Shown here piece by piece: positions 29,624 through 40,001 of a DNA stretch of 64,000 nucleotides. Position 1 is the stretch's first letter; every line of letters begins with the position of its first letter. A program made the translations under genes and the position numbers. The notes below the pieces were generated by a model. That model saw only the letters and a list, made by a program, of their open reading frames with translations, did not search any database and was not told where the DNA came from. Source of the stretch: Nostoc carneum NIES-2107 (GTDB lineage: Bacteria; Cyanobacteriota; Cyanobacteriia; Cyanobacteriales; Nostocaceae); assembly GCA_002368155.1 (NCBI GenBank), contig AP018180.1:5169007-5233006 (forward strand), in the 5' to 3' direction.

Positions 29624-32600
29624 ATGACTAAGCTTCCTAAACAAGTTAATCACTCCCCTTCCCCAAATCGTAAGCGTTTCTGGTTGCTGGTGTTGAGTCG
29701 CGGTGGTATCGCGTTAGGGGGAGTTTTACTTTTGTCAGTGTTAGGCGGAATGTGGCGATTATGGAATTTTGTGCAAAAAGAGTTAACGCCGCTAGCCGAA
29801 AAAAATCTGACTACGACACTCAACCGTCCAGTACAACTTGGCAAAGTTACAGACTTTTCTTTAATGGGAGTGCGGTTTAGCGCTTCAGCGATTCCAGCTA
29901 CCGCCACAGACCCAGATAAAGTGACAGTTGATGCAGTGGAAGTTGGTTTTGATCCGTTGCAGTTAATTGTGAACCGCACCCTGAAGCTGGATGTTACCTT
30001 AGTCAACCCAGATGTTTATATAGAAAAAGATGACCAAGGGCGCTGGTTGACTACTAACATTGCCTTAGGGCCTAAAGGCGGGCCTATCAAAACCGATTTG
30101 GATAAGATTCGGTTACGTAATGGCAAGCTAATTTTAGTCAACTTGCACCAATCCATAGAACAACCAGCTACAGCAAATTTACAACTAAAATTATCCGCGA
30201 ATCCTCAACCTGCACCAGTTCCTGTGTCTTTTTCCCAAGTCAATGGCACTGGTCAACTTTTAAATGATAATCAGCTGCTACGCTTTGATATAGCGGCGCA
30301 AGCAGATAGTGGCGGTAATATTGGGATTCAGGGTGAAACAGGACTGAAGACCCAAGCCGCTAAGTTACAGCTACGAGGACAAGATTTACTAGCTGCGGAC
30401 ATTACCAGGATTGTCCAGTTACCACTGACTTTACAAGCAGGGCAAGTCAATGGGGATTTGCAGATTCAACTGAGTCCACAGCAGCAAACTTTATTGTATG
30501 GCAGTGCGGCTTTGCAAGGGGTAGCGATTCAAATACCCCGTTTACCGCAACTTCTCAACAATACCGACGGGAATCTCAGTTTCCAAGGGTTAGGGATTAA
30601 GTTAGAAAAGGTAGCTACTAATTACGGCAAAATTCCCCTGATAGCTGCAGGAATCATTGATCGAGAAACTGGCTATAAAGTAGTCGGGCAAGTCAATCAG
30701 GTAAATGTAAATAATGCCTTAGAAACTCTCAAGGTAAATCTGCCGATACCAGTAATCGGAGAAGTGAAGGCAGATGTACAGCTGGGGGGAGCCATCAATA
30801 AACCTATTCTCTCAGGTACAGTTGCCACAATTAAGCCTGCCCAAATTGACAAAATAGATTTTAAAAATGTTACTAGTAAATTTGAGTTTTCTACGAGTAA
30901 TTCCTTAATTAGTTTTAGAGATATTCAAGGTACAGCCACCGTTGGGGGTAAAGTTACGGGTGGCGGTACAGTCAAACTGGGTAAAACACCGCAACTGGAT
31001 TTTGATTTTACTGCTAACAATGTTCCTGGGGATGCGATCGCCCAAGTTTACAACACTACCCCATCTTTTCAAATCGGCACTGTCTCCGGCACAGGCAAGT
31101 TATCTGGTGTGGCTGGAGACGTTTACACTGTAGTGCAATGGCAAGCACCACAGGCAACTTACCCGGCTATTGGTACAGTTACAGTTGCCCCAGATAGAAC
31201 TGTGGCTTTTAGCAATGTGGCTTTAAATGTCGCTGGTGGTAAGGTATTTGGGTCTGGTACTTATGCCAATCAACGTTGGCAAGCTGTAGCTGACGCAAAA
31301 GGTGTGCAGTTAGAACCCTTTGTAGACAAGACTAAACTGCAAAATGTCTCGTTGACGAGGGCAGAATTTTACGGTCGGCTGCGGCTGTCTGGTACAACAG
31401 CACCATTTACAATTGCTACCATCCGCCCTGAAGGTGCAGGGGTGCAAATTGGCGGAGGAACTGTAGCAATTTCTCAACTGCAGCTACAAGACCAAAGCTT
31501 TGCGGCGGAGTTAGTCGCCAATAATGTGCGGTTGGGACGAGTATTAAAAAATATTCCCCCTACTTTGGCTGGGCCATTGGCTGGTACATTCCAAATAGCA
31601 GGTAGCAGAGATAATTTCAGCCTCCAAACTCTGCGCGGTACTGGCGAGGGTAATTTGTTAGTGGCTGATGGTAAAGTCACAGCGAAAAATATCCAACTTA
31701 ATAACGGTGTGTATCAAGCGCAACTGCGGGCAAGTAATTTATCTGTGCCCCAATTAGCACCGACATTTAAGCAATTTGGCGGTAGATTAACTGGAGATTT
31801 CCAAGTTGCTGGTACGGTTGATTCATTTAAACCAGAAGCAATTCAAGCTACTGGTGAAGCAAAGGTAAATGTAGCTGATGGCACAGTTACCGCCAAAAAT
31901 ATCCAACTGAATAACGGTCGCTATCAGGCTGTAGTTGCCGCTTCTGGGTTGGAATTAAAGCAGTTAAATCAGCAATTACGCGGTCAATTTGGCGGTCAAT
32001 TGCAAGTATCCGGCACAGTACAATCACCAAAATTAGCTGATGTGCGGGCTGCTGGTCAGGTGCAATTTTCTCAAGGGATTGCGGCAATTCAACAACCAAT
32101 CAATGCAGCGATCGCTTGGGATGGTGAAAGGTTAAATATAGAACGCGCTACGGGGCCGAATCTCAATGCTAGCGGTTACATATTAGCCAATGCTCAAGGT
32201 GCTGGCGTACCGGAAATTACGGATTTAAAACTCAATGTCCAAGCTTTAGATTACAGCTTGCAACAGTTGCCCCTCAACCTACCCAATGGCATTAATTTGG
32301 TAGGAAAAGCCGATTTTGCTGGACAAGTGAGCGGTACGTTACCTGTACCCAACCTGCAAGGACAACTGCGATTACGAAATTTGGCAGTGAAAAACTTTGC
32401 CTTTGAGCCTGTCCTCAGTGGAAATATTCAGACTGTACAAGGTAAAGGTACTAGTTTAGACGTAGCTGGTCAGAGCGATCGCATTACCGTTAACCTCGAT
32501 GCTAAAAATCGCCCTCAATCCTTCTTAGTCAATTGGCAGCAAGCATCAGCCAGCGGTCAAGCCCAAGGGGATAGTTTGGCGATGAGCTTAAATAACTTCC

Positions 32601-35116
32601 CTTTACAGGTATTAAATTTATCTTTACCTGATAACACCCGTCTAGGTCAAAGTCCCTTAGCTGGTGCATTAACCGGGAATTTACAGATTAATCAACAAAC
32701 ATTAGCTACAGCCGGAAATATTGCGATCGCAAATCCAGCCGTTGGACGTATCAAGGGCGAAAGTTTAACGGCACAATTCCGCTATGGTAACGGTACCGCA
32801 AATATTACAGATAGCGCTTTTGTTAAGGGTAAAAGTCGCTACGCTTTTACAGGTAATGTCAGTAATTCTGGGAAAACTCCCCAAATTCAAGGGAAACTCA
32901 ACGTCAGCGAAGGTAATGTCCAAGATGTCTTAACAGCACTCCAGGTATTTGAACTGCAAGATATACGCAGTGGGATGTCACTACCAACTTACGGTAAAGC
33001 TGCGGATTTAGTGACTGTCCCGCAAGGATTGCCCAATCAGCCATTATCGACGCAAATCGAGCGTTTTTACCAAGTTGAGGCACTACTAGCAGCGCAAGAA
33101 CAACAGCGCTTAGAAGCAAATCCCATCCCAGATTTAGCCAACTTACAAGGAAGCTTTGGCGGAGAGATTGCCCTGAATACTGCCGCAGAAAAAGGCCTGG
33201 CAGTGGAGTTTAATTTAAATGGGCAAAATTGGACTTGGGGTAAAGAAGAAGAAAAGAATCAAGTAGGGCGGTTTTATCGAGCGGAACAAGTGATTGCGAA
33301 TGGTAGATTTACAGATGGCGTTCTAACTTTACTACCTTTACGCATCACCTCTAATGAAAGACTGATTGCCTTTAACGGTAATATTGGCGGTAACGATCAA
33401 TCGGGGAATTTGCAGGTGAGAAATTTCCCCATCCAGGTACTCAGTAATTTTGTCAAGTTACCCGTTGGTGTTGGCGGTAATCTTAGCACCTCCGTAGCTT
33501 TAGCGGGTAGCGTTAGCAATCCCAAAGCTAGAGGAGAAATCACCATTACCGATGGTACAATCAACCAGAAAAAAGTAGAATCTGCGATCGCTAGTTTTAG
33601 TTATGACAATAGTCGCTTAAATTTTGGCAGTAATATCCTAGTGACTGGTTCAGAACCTGTCAAAATTAACGGTAATATACCTTATAAATTGCCTTTCGCC
33701 TCTGTAGAACCTGATAACAATGAAATCAGCTTAGATGTCAAAGTCAAAAATGAAGGACTTGCACTTTTAAATCTGTTAAATAACCAAGTCGTATTTGAGA
33801 ATGGTGAAGGAGAAGTAGATTTAACAGTTAGCGGTACCAGACAACAGCCAGAAATGACAGGTATTGCTAGCGTGAATAATGCCACTTTTTCTGCCCAAGC
33901 ATTACCTGGAAAACTGAGAGATGTGACAGGTAAAATCACATTTGATTTTGACCGCATTATTGTAGAAGGTCTTCAAGGTAGATTTAGCAGAGGTAAGGTA
34001 GAAGCTGCGGGAGAAATTCCTATATTTAACAATCAAGAACAAGTGATTACCACGCCTCTCGCTGTTAATTTGGATCAACTGACTTTAAGGCTAAAAGGAT
34101 TGTACCAAGGTGGTGCAAGTGGTAATTTACAAATTACTGGTTCTGTTCTTAACCCCGAAATTGGTGGTAAAGTCGAGTTATCTGATGGGCAAGTGTTGCT
34201 AGCAGAATCTGCTAACACTGCTAACTCCAAAAATGAAGAACCCACACTGACTAAAGCTGATAAAGCAGACCCGAATAATACCAAAAATACAACAGCTAGG
34301 TTAAATAATCTCGAACTAGTTTTAGGTAAAAATGTTCTCATTACTCGTCCCCCAATTATCAACTTCCAAGCCACAGGAAATCTGGCAGTTAATGGTTCCT
34401 TAAATCAGCCTATACCCGATGGAACTATTAAATTAACAGGGGGAGGAGTGAATTTATTTACTACTCAATTTAATTTAGCTCGTGGTTATGAACACACTGC
34501 AACTTTTAGAAAGGAACAACCCCGCGATCCCAATTTAGATATTCGCCTTTTTGCCAAAGTACTTGATGGTAATCAAACTACCGATATTAGCCGACTCAAT
34601 ACCGGAGGATTATCCACCTTAGAAACTATCAGAGTTGAAGCTAATATTAAAGGACTTGCTAGCAAACTTGACGAAAATCTCCAACTCACCAGTACGCCAT
34701 CTCGCAGTGAAACAGAACTTGTGGCGCTGTTAGGCGGTGGATTTATTGACACTCAAGGACGTGGCGATAGTACTTTAGGTCTAATTAATATTGCAGGTTC
34801 CGCCGTATTTAACAACTTTCAAGGAGCATTTAACCAGATTGGTAATGCTTTTGGCTTAAGTGAACTACGCCTATTTCCCACCGTCCTTTCACAAAATCCT
34901 GAAGCTGGTAGAAGCAATTCAACTTTAGAATTAGCCCTAGAAGCAGGTGTGGATATTTCTTCTAAGTTCTCCCTTTCTAGTATCAAAATACTCACAGCCA
35001 ATGACCCACTGCAATGGGGTATCAATTACCGCATCAATGATGAAATTCGTCTGCGCGCTTCCACCAATTTATTTGATGATAGTCGTGCAGTCGTTGAATA
35101 TGATCGCAGATTTTAG
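29624..35116 (+). CDS. TamB-like translocation and assembly / lipid-transport protein
   Basis: A giant protein of 1830 residues with one N-terminal membrane anchor (about residues 19-45) and a long periplasmic repetitive beta region, ending in the TamB (DUF490) domain (from about 1450) with FNLARGYEHTATFRKEQPRDPNLDIR and a terminal beta strand (RASTNLFDDSRAVVEYDRRF). Members bridge inner and outer membranes and help outer-membrane assembly or phospholipid transfer; the cyanobacterial and plastid relatives include Tic236. Internal repeats are seen, for example DGKVTAKNIQLNNGVYQA and DGTVTAKNIQLNNGRYQA. No tamA/Omp85 gene is adjacent. The final aromatic residue is typical. Function by family only. 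Confidence 0.92.
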   Translation: MTKLPKQVNHSPSPNRKRFWLLVLSRGGIALGGVLLLSVLGGMWRLWNFVQKELTPLAEKNLTTTLNRPVQLGKVTDFSLMGVRFSASAIPATATDPDKVTVDAVEVGFDPLQLIVNRTLKLDVTLVNPDVYIEKDDQGRWLTTNIALGPKGGPIKTDLDKIRLRNGKLILVNLHQSIEQPATANLQLKLSANPQPAPVPVSFSQVNGTGQLLNDNQLLRFDIAAQADSGGNIGIQGETGLKTQAAKLQLRGQDLLAADITRIVQLPLTLQAGQVNGDLQIQLSPQQQTLLYGSAALQGVAIQIPRLPQLLNNTDGNLSFQGLGIKLEKVATNYGKIPLIAAGIIDRETGYKVVGQVNQVNVNNALETLKVNLPIPVIGEVKADVQLGGAINKPILSGTVATIKPAQIDKIDFKNVTSKFEFSTSNSLISFRDIQGTATVGGKVTGGGTVKLGKTPQLDFDFTANNVPGDAIAQVYNTTPSFQIGTVSGTGKLSGVAGDVYTVVQWQAPQATYPAIGTVTVAPDRTVAFSNVALNVAGGKVFGSGTYANQRWQAVADAKGVQLEPFVDKTKLQNVSLTRAEFYGRLRLSGTTAPFTIATIRPEGAGVQIGGGTVAISQLQLQDQSFAAELVANNVRLGRVLKNIPPTLAGPLAGTFQIAGSRDNFSLQTLRGTGEGNLLVADGKVTAKNIQLNNGVYQAQLRASNLSVPQLAPTFKQFGGRLTGDFQVAGTVDSFKPEAIQATGEAKVNVADGTVTAKNIQLNNGRYQAVVAASGLELKQLNQQLRGQFGGQLQVSGTVQSPKLADVRAAGQVQFSQGIAAIQQPINAAIAWDGERLNIERATGPNLNASGYILANAQGAGVPEITDLKLNVQALDYSLQQLPLNLPNGINLVGKADFAGQVSGTLPVPNLQGQLRLRNLAVKNFAFEPVLSGNIQTVQGKGTSLDVAGQSDRITVNLDAKNRPQSFLVNWQQASASGQAQGDSLAMSLNNFPLQVLNLSLPDNTRLGQSPLAGALTGNLQINQQTLATAGNIAIANPAVGRIKGESLTAQFRYGNGTANITDSAFVKGKSRYAFTGNVSNSGKTPQIQGKLNVSEGNVQDVLTALQVFELQDIRSGMSLPTYGKAADLVTVPQGLPNQPLSTQIERFYQVEALLAAQEQQRLEANPIPDLANLQGSFGGEIALNTAAEKGLAVEFNLNGQNWTWGKEEEKNQVGRFYRAEQVIANGRFTDGVLTLLPLRITSNERLIAFNGNIGGNDQSGNLQVRNFPIQVLSNFVKLPVGVGGNLSTSVALAGSVSNPKARGEITITDGTINQKKVESAIASFSYDNSRLNFGSNILVTGSEPVKINGNIPYKLPFASVEPDNNEISLDVKVKNEGLALLNLLNNQVVFENGEGEVDLTVSGTRQQPEMTGIASVNNATFSAQALPGKLRDVTGKITFDFDRIIVEGLQGRFSRGKVEAAGEIPIFNNQEQVITTPLAVNLDQLTLRLKGLYQGGASGNLQITGSVLNPEIGGKVELSDGQVLLAESANTANSKNEEPTLTKADKADPNNTKNTTARLNNLELVLGKNVLITRPPIINFQATGNLAVNGSLNQPIPDGTIKLTGGGVNLFTTQFNLARGYEHTATFRKEQPRDPNLDIRLFAKVLDGNQTTDISRLNTGGLSTLETIRVEANIKGLASKLDENLQLTSTPSRSETELVALLGGGFIDTQGRGDSTLGLINIAGSAVFNNFQGAFNQIGNAFGLSELRLFPTVLSQNPEAGRSNSTLELALEAGVDISSKFSLSSIKILTANDPLQWGINYRINDEIRLRASTNLFDDSRAVVEYDRRF

Positions 35117-35149
35117 AGTGAGTCAATGACCAAGCAATTAACTACGTTT

Positions 35150-35286
35150 ATACAATTTTGAAAAAAGAACGCGACAGATGAATAGGGCACGGCACCTGTA
35201 AGATAATTGAATATACCAAAAGATTGTGGATGCCGTGCCCCTACAAAGCATTTATCTGTCGCAAAAATTATTTGAATTGCTATTAG
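35150..35286. mobile_element. MITE-like element, family 1, copy A
   Basis: Non-coding palindromic element just after the tamB-like gene. The ends carry ACAATTTTGAAAAAAG...GCGACAGAT and its inverted counterpart (ATCTGTCGC...GAATTGCTATTAG). Inner arms are GGGCACGGCA and TGCCGTGCCC. The same ends occur at 48806, 49610 and 62798, and the same inner arms at 50765. Confidence 0.7.
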
Positions 35287-35474
35287 TACAACTTCTCTAA
35301 AGTTGGCAGATGGCTTTGCCAAAACAATTTACCTCATAAGGGCAGTTATCAATACTACTCTGTTAAGCGTTTTGAAATTATTAAGGGTGAAAGGTTGTTT
35401 TCCCCTTTTCCCATTCCCCTTTTTTCCCTTAACCGAAAAGTATTGAGCCAAACGTTATATATTAGGTTCCAACG

Positions 35475-36029
35475 TTAATTATTTTCCTCATCCTTGCACA
35501 TAGTGGCTGTCAAACTATAAGTGTCTACCTGAATCCAGCTATCCTGACTAATCGCCCAGAATCCAGTAAAGATGTTGTACTCAGATTCATTACCTGTGAC
35601 GAATTTTACTGTTAAAGGAATGTATTGAGATAAGCTACCAAACTTTAGTTCTACAAGCGGATTTTTATTACTATCTCGCACTCCAAATACCCCATCAGTG
35701 ACATTACCTGATGTCCGTACGTAAGCTTTTAATTCATACTCTGCATTAGGTTGAAGCTTAACTCTTTGGCTAATACCATTCCATCCAGAAAAATTTCGCA
35801 TCCAGACGTTATTTTTACCAGAATTGCTATTACCTATTTCTCTATCAATACCTACTTGACCTTCACCTACCCAAGGATTGCTGACTGTTGGGCTAGCTTG
35901 TTGTTCAAAGTCACCATCTAAGAGGAGAGTAGGACAAGCAGCCTGTACTTTGGCAGAACTAAAATTGAAGCTAATAAAAGTGGTAATAAATAATGCAACT
36001 TTGCTGACCGAGAAGTGTTTGCTAGCCAT
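35475..36029 (-). CDS. Secreted beta-sandwich (CBM-like) hypothetical protein
   Basis: A protein of 184 residues with a signal peptide (residues 1-31, cut likely after VQA before ACPTLL). The mature part starts with LLLDGDFEQ, a pattern common to carbohydrate-binding CBM_4_9-like jelly-roll domains, and includes WNGISQRVKLQPNAEYELKAYVR and SWIQVDTYSL, also typical of that fold. Two cysteines, near each end of the mature chain, could pair. It probably acts outside the cytoplasm by binding sugar polymers. It lies beside the exosortase gene on the same strand, but no PEP-CTERM tail is present, so it is not an obvious exosortase substrate. Confidence 0.7.
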   Translation of the reverse strand: MASKHFSVSKVALFITTFISFNFSSAKVQAACPTLLLDGDFEQQASPTVSNPWVGEGQVGIDREIGNSNSGKNNVWMRNFSGWNGISQRVKLQPNAEYELKAYVRTSGNVTDGVFGVRDSNKNPLVELKFGSLSQYIPLTVKFVTGNESEYNIFTGFWAISQDSWIQVDTYSLTATMCKDEENN

Positions 36030-36145
36030 ATTTTGTTGTCCTCTTCACCCAGGGTTATTACCTAAGCACAAGAGTATATAGTATGTCTGCAAAATCAGCT
36101 TGAGGACAATTACTGAGGCTTGGTGTGAGAGACGCGATTAATCAG

Positions 36146-36165
36146 AGACGCGATTAATCGCGTCT
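36146..36165. repeat. Palindrome family 2 (AGACGCGATT...), copy 1
   Basis: A perfect 20-base palindrome AGACGCGATTAATCGCGTCT preceded by a half copy at 36128-36141 and followed by GTACAAGAG. Related copies are at 37681-37700 and 54105-54124. Confidence 0.85.
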
Positions 36166-36214
36166 GTACAAGAGGAAAAGTTATTTCTCCTTCATTTCCC
36201 AATCCCTATTACCC

Positions 36215-37078
36215 CTAATCCCCACTTAAAGACTTCTGTAAATTCTCAGCTTGTTGCTCTTCTTGCTTGAGCAGAAACATATAAACTAAACCAAAAATCA
36301 CTATACCCAACACGCCATAAGAATAGGAAGCTTGTCCTCCGTGCCAACTATCAAAAGCAGCTTTGTTAGTTCCTTGCATTACAGCTAACATAGCAATTCT
36401 AATTCCATTAATGACAAATCCTAAAAGAATGGCAAAAATTGGTATAAAAAACCGCTTCTTTTTAGCGATGGGGAACATTACCAAAGCAATAATAGATATG
36501 CCTAATATATAGTTGATGGTATCTATGCCAGAACAACTATGAACAACTTTGATGCTACCCGTTGGTAAATAGATATTCACTCCATTAATCTTGACATCAA
36601 AGCCTGCATACCACAAAAGAAGGCTGGCAAATTTGGCACTCAAAGGAGAAATATCAAATAATAAATCGGAAACTACAGCCGGAACTCCCAGAAAAAATAA
36701 AATAATTAGTTCTTCCCAATATTGCTTTAATCCCTTAAAACCTGAGGCTAGTAAGCTAACGGCAAAAGCGGAAGTAAATGATAACAGCCGTAAGGTATGT
36801 TCTAAATTTTGTGTGGCACTTTGCCATAGCACCCAAGTAATTAGTAGCAACCCAACAATCGTAGAAAAAACATCACTTTCAAAGCGTAATGTATGACGTT
36901 TGTCCCATAATAAAGAGCCTGTAGCGAATAGAAATAAAATACTCATTCCTAAATGGCCGATATCATGAGCTTTCCAAACTAAGGTAAGACAGATTGTCTC
37001 TAGAGCGGCTGTAATACTTAAAAGCCAAAATGGTTCTTGTCTGAGAATTTTGGGTGAAATGATATTAGTCAAATTCAT
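36215..37078 (-). CDS. Exosortase, probably cyanoexosortase A
   Basis: A membrane transpeptidase-like protein of 287 residues with about eight hydrophobic segments. Exosortases are thought to process proteins with a PEP-CTERM tail during export of surface polymer systems. The proposed catalytic triad is visible: Cys182 in VVHSCSGID, Arg227 in NGIRIAML and His246 in DSWHGGQASY. The short length and motif order fit the cyanoexosortase A type. The usual associated protein is not seen next to it; the adjacent downstream gene codes for a secreted CBM-like protein. No PEP-CTERM protein was found in this window, so the substrate must lie elsewhere. Confidence 0.85.
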   Translation of the reverse strand: MNLTNIISPKILRQEPFWLLSITAALETICLTLVWKAHDIGHLGMSILFLFATGSLLWDKRHTLRFESDVFSTIVGLLLITWVLWQSATQNLEHTLRLLSFTSAFAVSLLASGFKGLKQYWEELIILFFLGVPAVVSDLLFDISPLSAKFASLLLWYAGFDVKINGVNIYLPTGSIKVVHSCSGIDTINYILGISIIALVMFPIAKKKRFFIPIFAILLGFVINGIRIAMLAVMQGTNKAAFDSWHGGQASYSYGVLGIVIFGLVYMFLLKQEEQQAENLQKSLSGD

Positions 37079-37358
37079 GGCAAGATTGGGTTTAGTAATG
37101 TCAAAATCATGATTTTTAAATAATATATTTATTAAATATAATACACTTCACTTATGAGTACTATGGGAAATATTTGATAATAAGTGATTGTGTGAATAGA
37201 TTATTTTCTATGAGTTTGATGCTTGAAAATATAAATTTCGTTATGCAAAGAGCAAATAGTTAACAATCAGGGTCTTAAAGAAGATTGAGAATTACAAGAG
37301 AAAATAAATTTTATAGCTGAATATTTGATAAGTAGTCTGACAGAATTAATTACACAAA

Positions 37359-37432
37359 GTCATTGCGAATGGAGCGAAGCGGAATGAAGCAATCGCAAGG
37401 GCTGGGATTGCTTCGCTTCGCTCGCAATGACT
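37359..37432. repeat. Dispersed inverted repeat (CATTGCGA... type)
   Basis: The arms AGTCATTGCGA...GAAGCAATC and GATTGCTTCGC...TCGCAATGACT pair around a short GCAAGGGCTGG loop. This REP-like element with the GCGAAGCGAAGCAATC core is common in cyanobacterial genomes. Confidence 0.85.
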
Positions 37433-37680
37433 GTAAATATTTTTGTCCAAGTACTTATTGCTCTCAATAATGTGCCAAGATTTGCGATCGCTCTCCTTTC
37501 TATTGATAGTTTCTAGGTAAAACTTCACTCACCATAAATTTTTTACTTAAACTAAGTGTTATCCCCAGGACTAATGTAATAAATCTTTAAGTAAATAAAC
37601 GGAAATTAAATAAATTATTTATAAAGTAATTAGGCAAACTAGATGAATTTTTTGTAAAGTCAACACTTGTAGAGACGCAA

Positions 37681-37700
37681 AGACGCGATTCATCGCGTCT
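37681..37700. repeat. Palindrome family 2, copy 2
   Basis: AGACGCGATTCATCGCGTCT, a near-perfect 20-base palindrome followed by GTACAAGAG as in the copy at 36146. It lies 46 bases past the stop of the AddB-like gene and could act as its 3' hairpin. Confidence 0.8.
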
Positions 37701-37745
37701 GTACAAGAGATTCCTCATCCCTCTCATCCTCCAATCCCTAAGACC

Positions 37746-39914
37746 TTACACGCCAGCCTCAGATGTCACTGGTACACAAGCATGAACTAAGGGTAAAAGT
37801 GGCCCTATTTGCTCTTGTCCATTGACTGCTAAGTCGCTATGACAGAGGTATACTTTCTCGGATACGCGGGACAGCAAATCTGCCAAAATTCTTTTTAGTC
37901 GCTCGTCTTCAGCGTTTTTCTCGTCTTCTGCTGTCCAAGGTACGCCTAACCTGTCTTGCAGAAATAAAGGTGCGCCAAATAATGTAGCTGCGCCACCTTT
38001 AGCCCACAGGGGGGAACTCGCATCTAACCAAAAATGCCAACGGTGAAATCTTCTACTGGAACGGTATTGGAAGATAGTTGCTAGGGTGACAGCTTTTTTA
38101 GCGGGGCCGATGGGGCGTAAAGGATAGGGGTTGGCGGTAATGGTACCGCGTCGCAGTAGTTGAATAAATTCGCTGATGGTGGCTTCCGCAGCAGCGCGTG
38201 TGGGTGAATTAGTTTGTTGCAGTCTGGTGTTAATTTCCCAATAGTGTTGGGCGGTTTCTAGCAATTCCCTTAAGGCTGCTAGCTGGTCGTAGGGGGGATT
38301 GCTGTCTTTACAAAGAAAATCTTGCACTGCTAGGTATAACAGGGAAATGGGGCTAGGAATTAATCGCTGTTCTTGTTGCGATCGCTGTTTTTCTAACCAC
38401 TGTAATATTTCACTATAAGCTGTGGTGGCAGCATAGCCGATTCTATCCCAGCGCTCAAATGCTGTTACAGGTAATAAGTTGGGGCGTTCGGGGTGGGGTT
38501 CAAAGCAATAATCTGCGATTAACCCGGCGCGTACTGGGTCGATGTCGCTGCTGATTTCGGAGGAATTATCGGCGGTTTTTTGTCTGCGACTCAAAACTAC
38601 TAGCATTTCGGCTACGGCATCTCGGTCTACTAAGCGACCCAAGCCGGGATAAACTAGGGCAAGTATGGTGAGTAATGCCCGAACTGCTGGTGAACTAATT
38701 AAGGGGCGTTGGTCGTTGAGGGGTTCTACCAGAATATTTTGCTTGTTGAGGATTTCGATGAGGGTATAACGGGCGATCGCATCTAAACCAGGGGCGATGA
38801 CTGCGACTTCTTCCGGTTCTACTTCTCCTGACTTAATTGCATCTACAATTACTTCTGCGGTTTGCCGCAATAATTGGGCGCGGGAGGTAGTTTGAATTGA
38901 TTGTACTGTTTCTGGTAAGCTCAACATCACCGCTGGTTCTGTGGCTAATTCCATCATCTGGGTAGCTAATTGCATTGCCAAGGACTCACGGGAAGGCCCT
39001 ACTAAGTTTTCAACATCACAGCGTCCTGCTAAGGCTGCTAAATAGTTGGGATCTGCACCTAATCCTAAACGCACTGCACCCTCTGGATTGTAACTAAAAG
39101 CCCCTACAGCGCCTTGGTCTAACAAAACATCAAATAAATTACGGGCTATGCCAGGATAATCATCAACATCATCTGCGATTACAGCTTGGTAACGCTTCCT
39201 AAGTTGCTGTTGATATTGGGGATTGGGTAATAAGTGCTGTTTGTACAGTTCGGTAATAATTCCGTAGGTGAGCAATCCCTTGTCTAAACACCAATCGCGC
39301 CACTCTAGCAATAACGAGGCGAGAAATTCTGGCTCTAAATAGATGGGATTGTCAGCGAAACCGCTTGCTAAAATTGAGGAAATCTCTTCACAGGGTTTGC
39401 CACTGTATGCTGCTAGTTGCAGTAAATCGAGGATGCGACGTACTAAACGATACTCATTCATTCCCGCACGGCGGAGAGTTTCTTCGTCTAAATGCGATCG
39501 CCAAAGTTTGGTGGCTAATTCCTGTTCTGTTTCGGGGCGCAATCTCACGGGAAATTGTGCTTTTAGCTGCAGTGATTGTATCAGTAAAGGCCAAAATAAA
39601 ATGACTTCATCCTGAAAGAAGCCTAAAGGGGTCTTGGCTCTAACTGGATATTTACCCAGGGTTGCTGTAACAATTCTATCTCCTAATTCTCTGCGATTAT
39701 CATCATTGGCAGCCAACAGCAAAACCCCTGGTTCTGTTTGCCGTAAATCTAATCCTTTGGATAGTTGTTTGCCTTTTTTTTGTCTTTTTTGGGTAGTATA
39801 AAATGATCCGTTACCTTGGTTTTCGCCTTGTACCCAATCACAAAACTGTTTAACTAAACCTGTTGTTTTACCGCTGCGGCTACCGCCAACAATCCATACA
39901 GAATCAAAAACCAC
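37746..39914 (-). CDS. UvrD/AddB-like ATPase, cyanobacterial 'recombinase family' type
   Basis: A protein of 722 residues with an N-terminal P-loop (GGSRSGKTTGL, Walker A at 10-18) and the overall plan of a superfamily 1 helicase-related protein (AddB/RecB-like inactive helicase). Supporting segments are LLLAANDDNRRELGDRIV, the Walker B-like AVIADDVDDYPG near residue 245, and EPEEVAVIAPGLDAIARYTLIEIL, which resembles motifs around the UvrD 2A/2B region. Homologues in Nostocales are annotated 'recombinase family protein'. The C-terminus ends in VYLCHSDLAVNGQEQIGPLLP, the UvrD-C-like LCHS(D) pattern. No PD-(D/E)XK nuclease motif is evident. A role in DNA repair is plausible but not shown. Confidence 0.75.
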   Translation of the reverse strand: MVFDSVWIVGGSRSGKTTGLVKQFCDWVQGENQGNGSFYTTQKRQKKGKQLSKGLDLRQTEPGVLLLAANDDNRRELGDRIVTATLGKYPVRAKTPLGFFQDEVILFWPLLIQSLQLKAQFPVRLRPETEQELATKLWRSHLDEETLRRAGMNEYRLVRRILDLLQLAAYSGKPCEEISSILASGFADNPIYLEPEFLASLLLEWRDWCLDKGLLTYGIITELYKQHLLPNPQYQQQLRKRYQAVIADDVDDYPGIARNLFDVLLDQGAVGAFSYNPEGAVRLGLGADPNYLAALAGRCDVENLVGPSRESLAMQLATQMMELATEPAVMLSLPETVQSIQTTSRAQLLRQTAEVIVDAIKSGEVEPEEVAVIAPGLDAIARYTLIEILNKQNILVEPLNDQRPLISSPAVRALLTILALVYPGLGRLVDRDAVAEMLVVLSRRQKTADNSSEISSDIDPVRAGLIADYCFEPHPERPNLLPVTAFERWDRIGYAATTAYSEILQWLEKQRSQQEQRLIPSPISLLYLAVQDFLCKDSNPPYDQLAALRELLETAQHYWEINTRLQQTNSPTRAAAEATISEFIQLLRRGTITANPYPLRPIGPAKKAVTLATIFQYRSSRRFHRWHFWLDASSPLWAKGGAATLFGAPLFLQDRLGVPWTAEDEKNAEDERLKRILADLLSRVSEKVYLCHSDLAVNGQEQIGPLLPLVHACVPVTSEAGV

Positions 39915-40001
39915 AAGCCCTCTCTTTGTAGATTTGTTAGTATAATTCGTGCGTTAATTTAAGGTTAAGAATCACCAAATCATGCTGGATGATTGCCGAC
40001 G

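Larger units (their letters stand above)
37079..37745. other. Intergenic region between exosortase and AddB-like gene
   Basis: About 670 bases, A/T-rich, no gene supported. It contains a long inverted repeat at 37359-37432 and a palindrome of the AGACGCGATT family at 37681-37700. A 60-codon minus-strand frame at 37346-37528 runs through the inverted repeat and is rejected. Confidence 0.55.

Noticed and set aside
37346-37528. 60-codon minus-strand frame near 37.4 kb
   Set aside because: Runs through the dispersed inverted repeat; the peptide is the known spurious translation of that repeat (SHCERSEAIP type).
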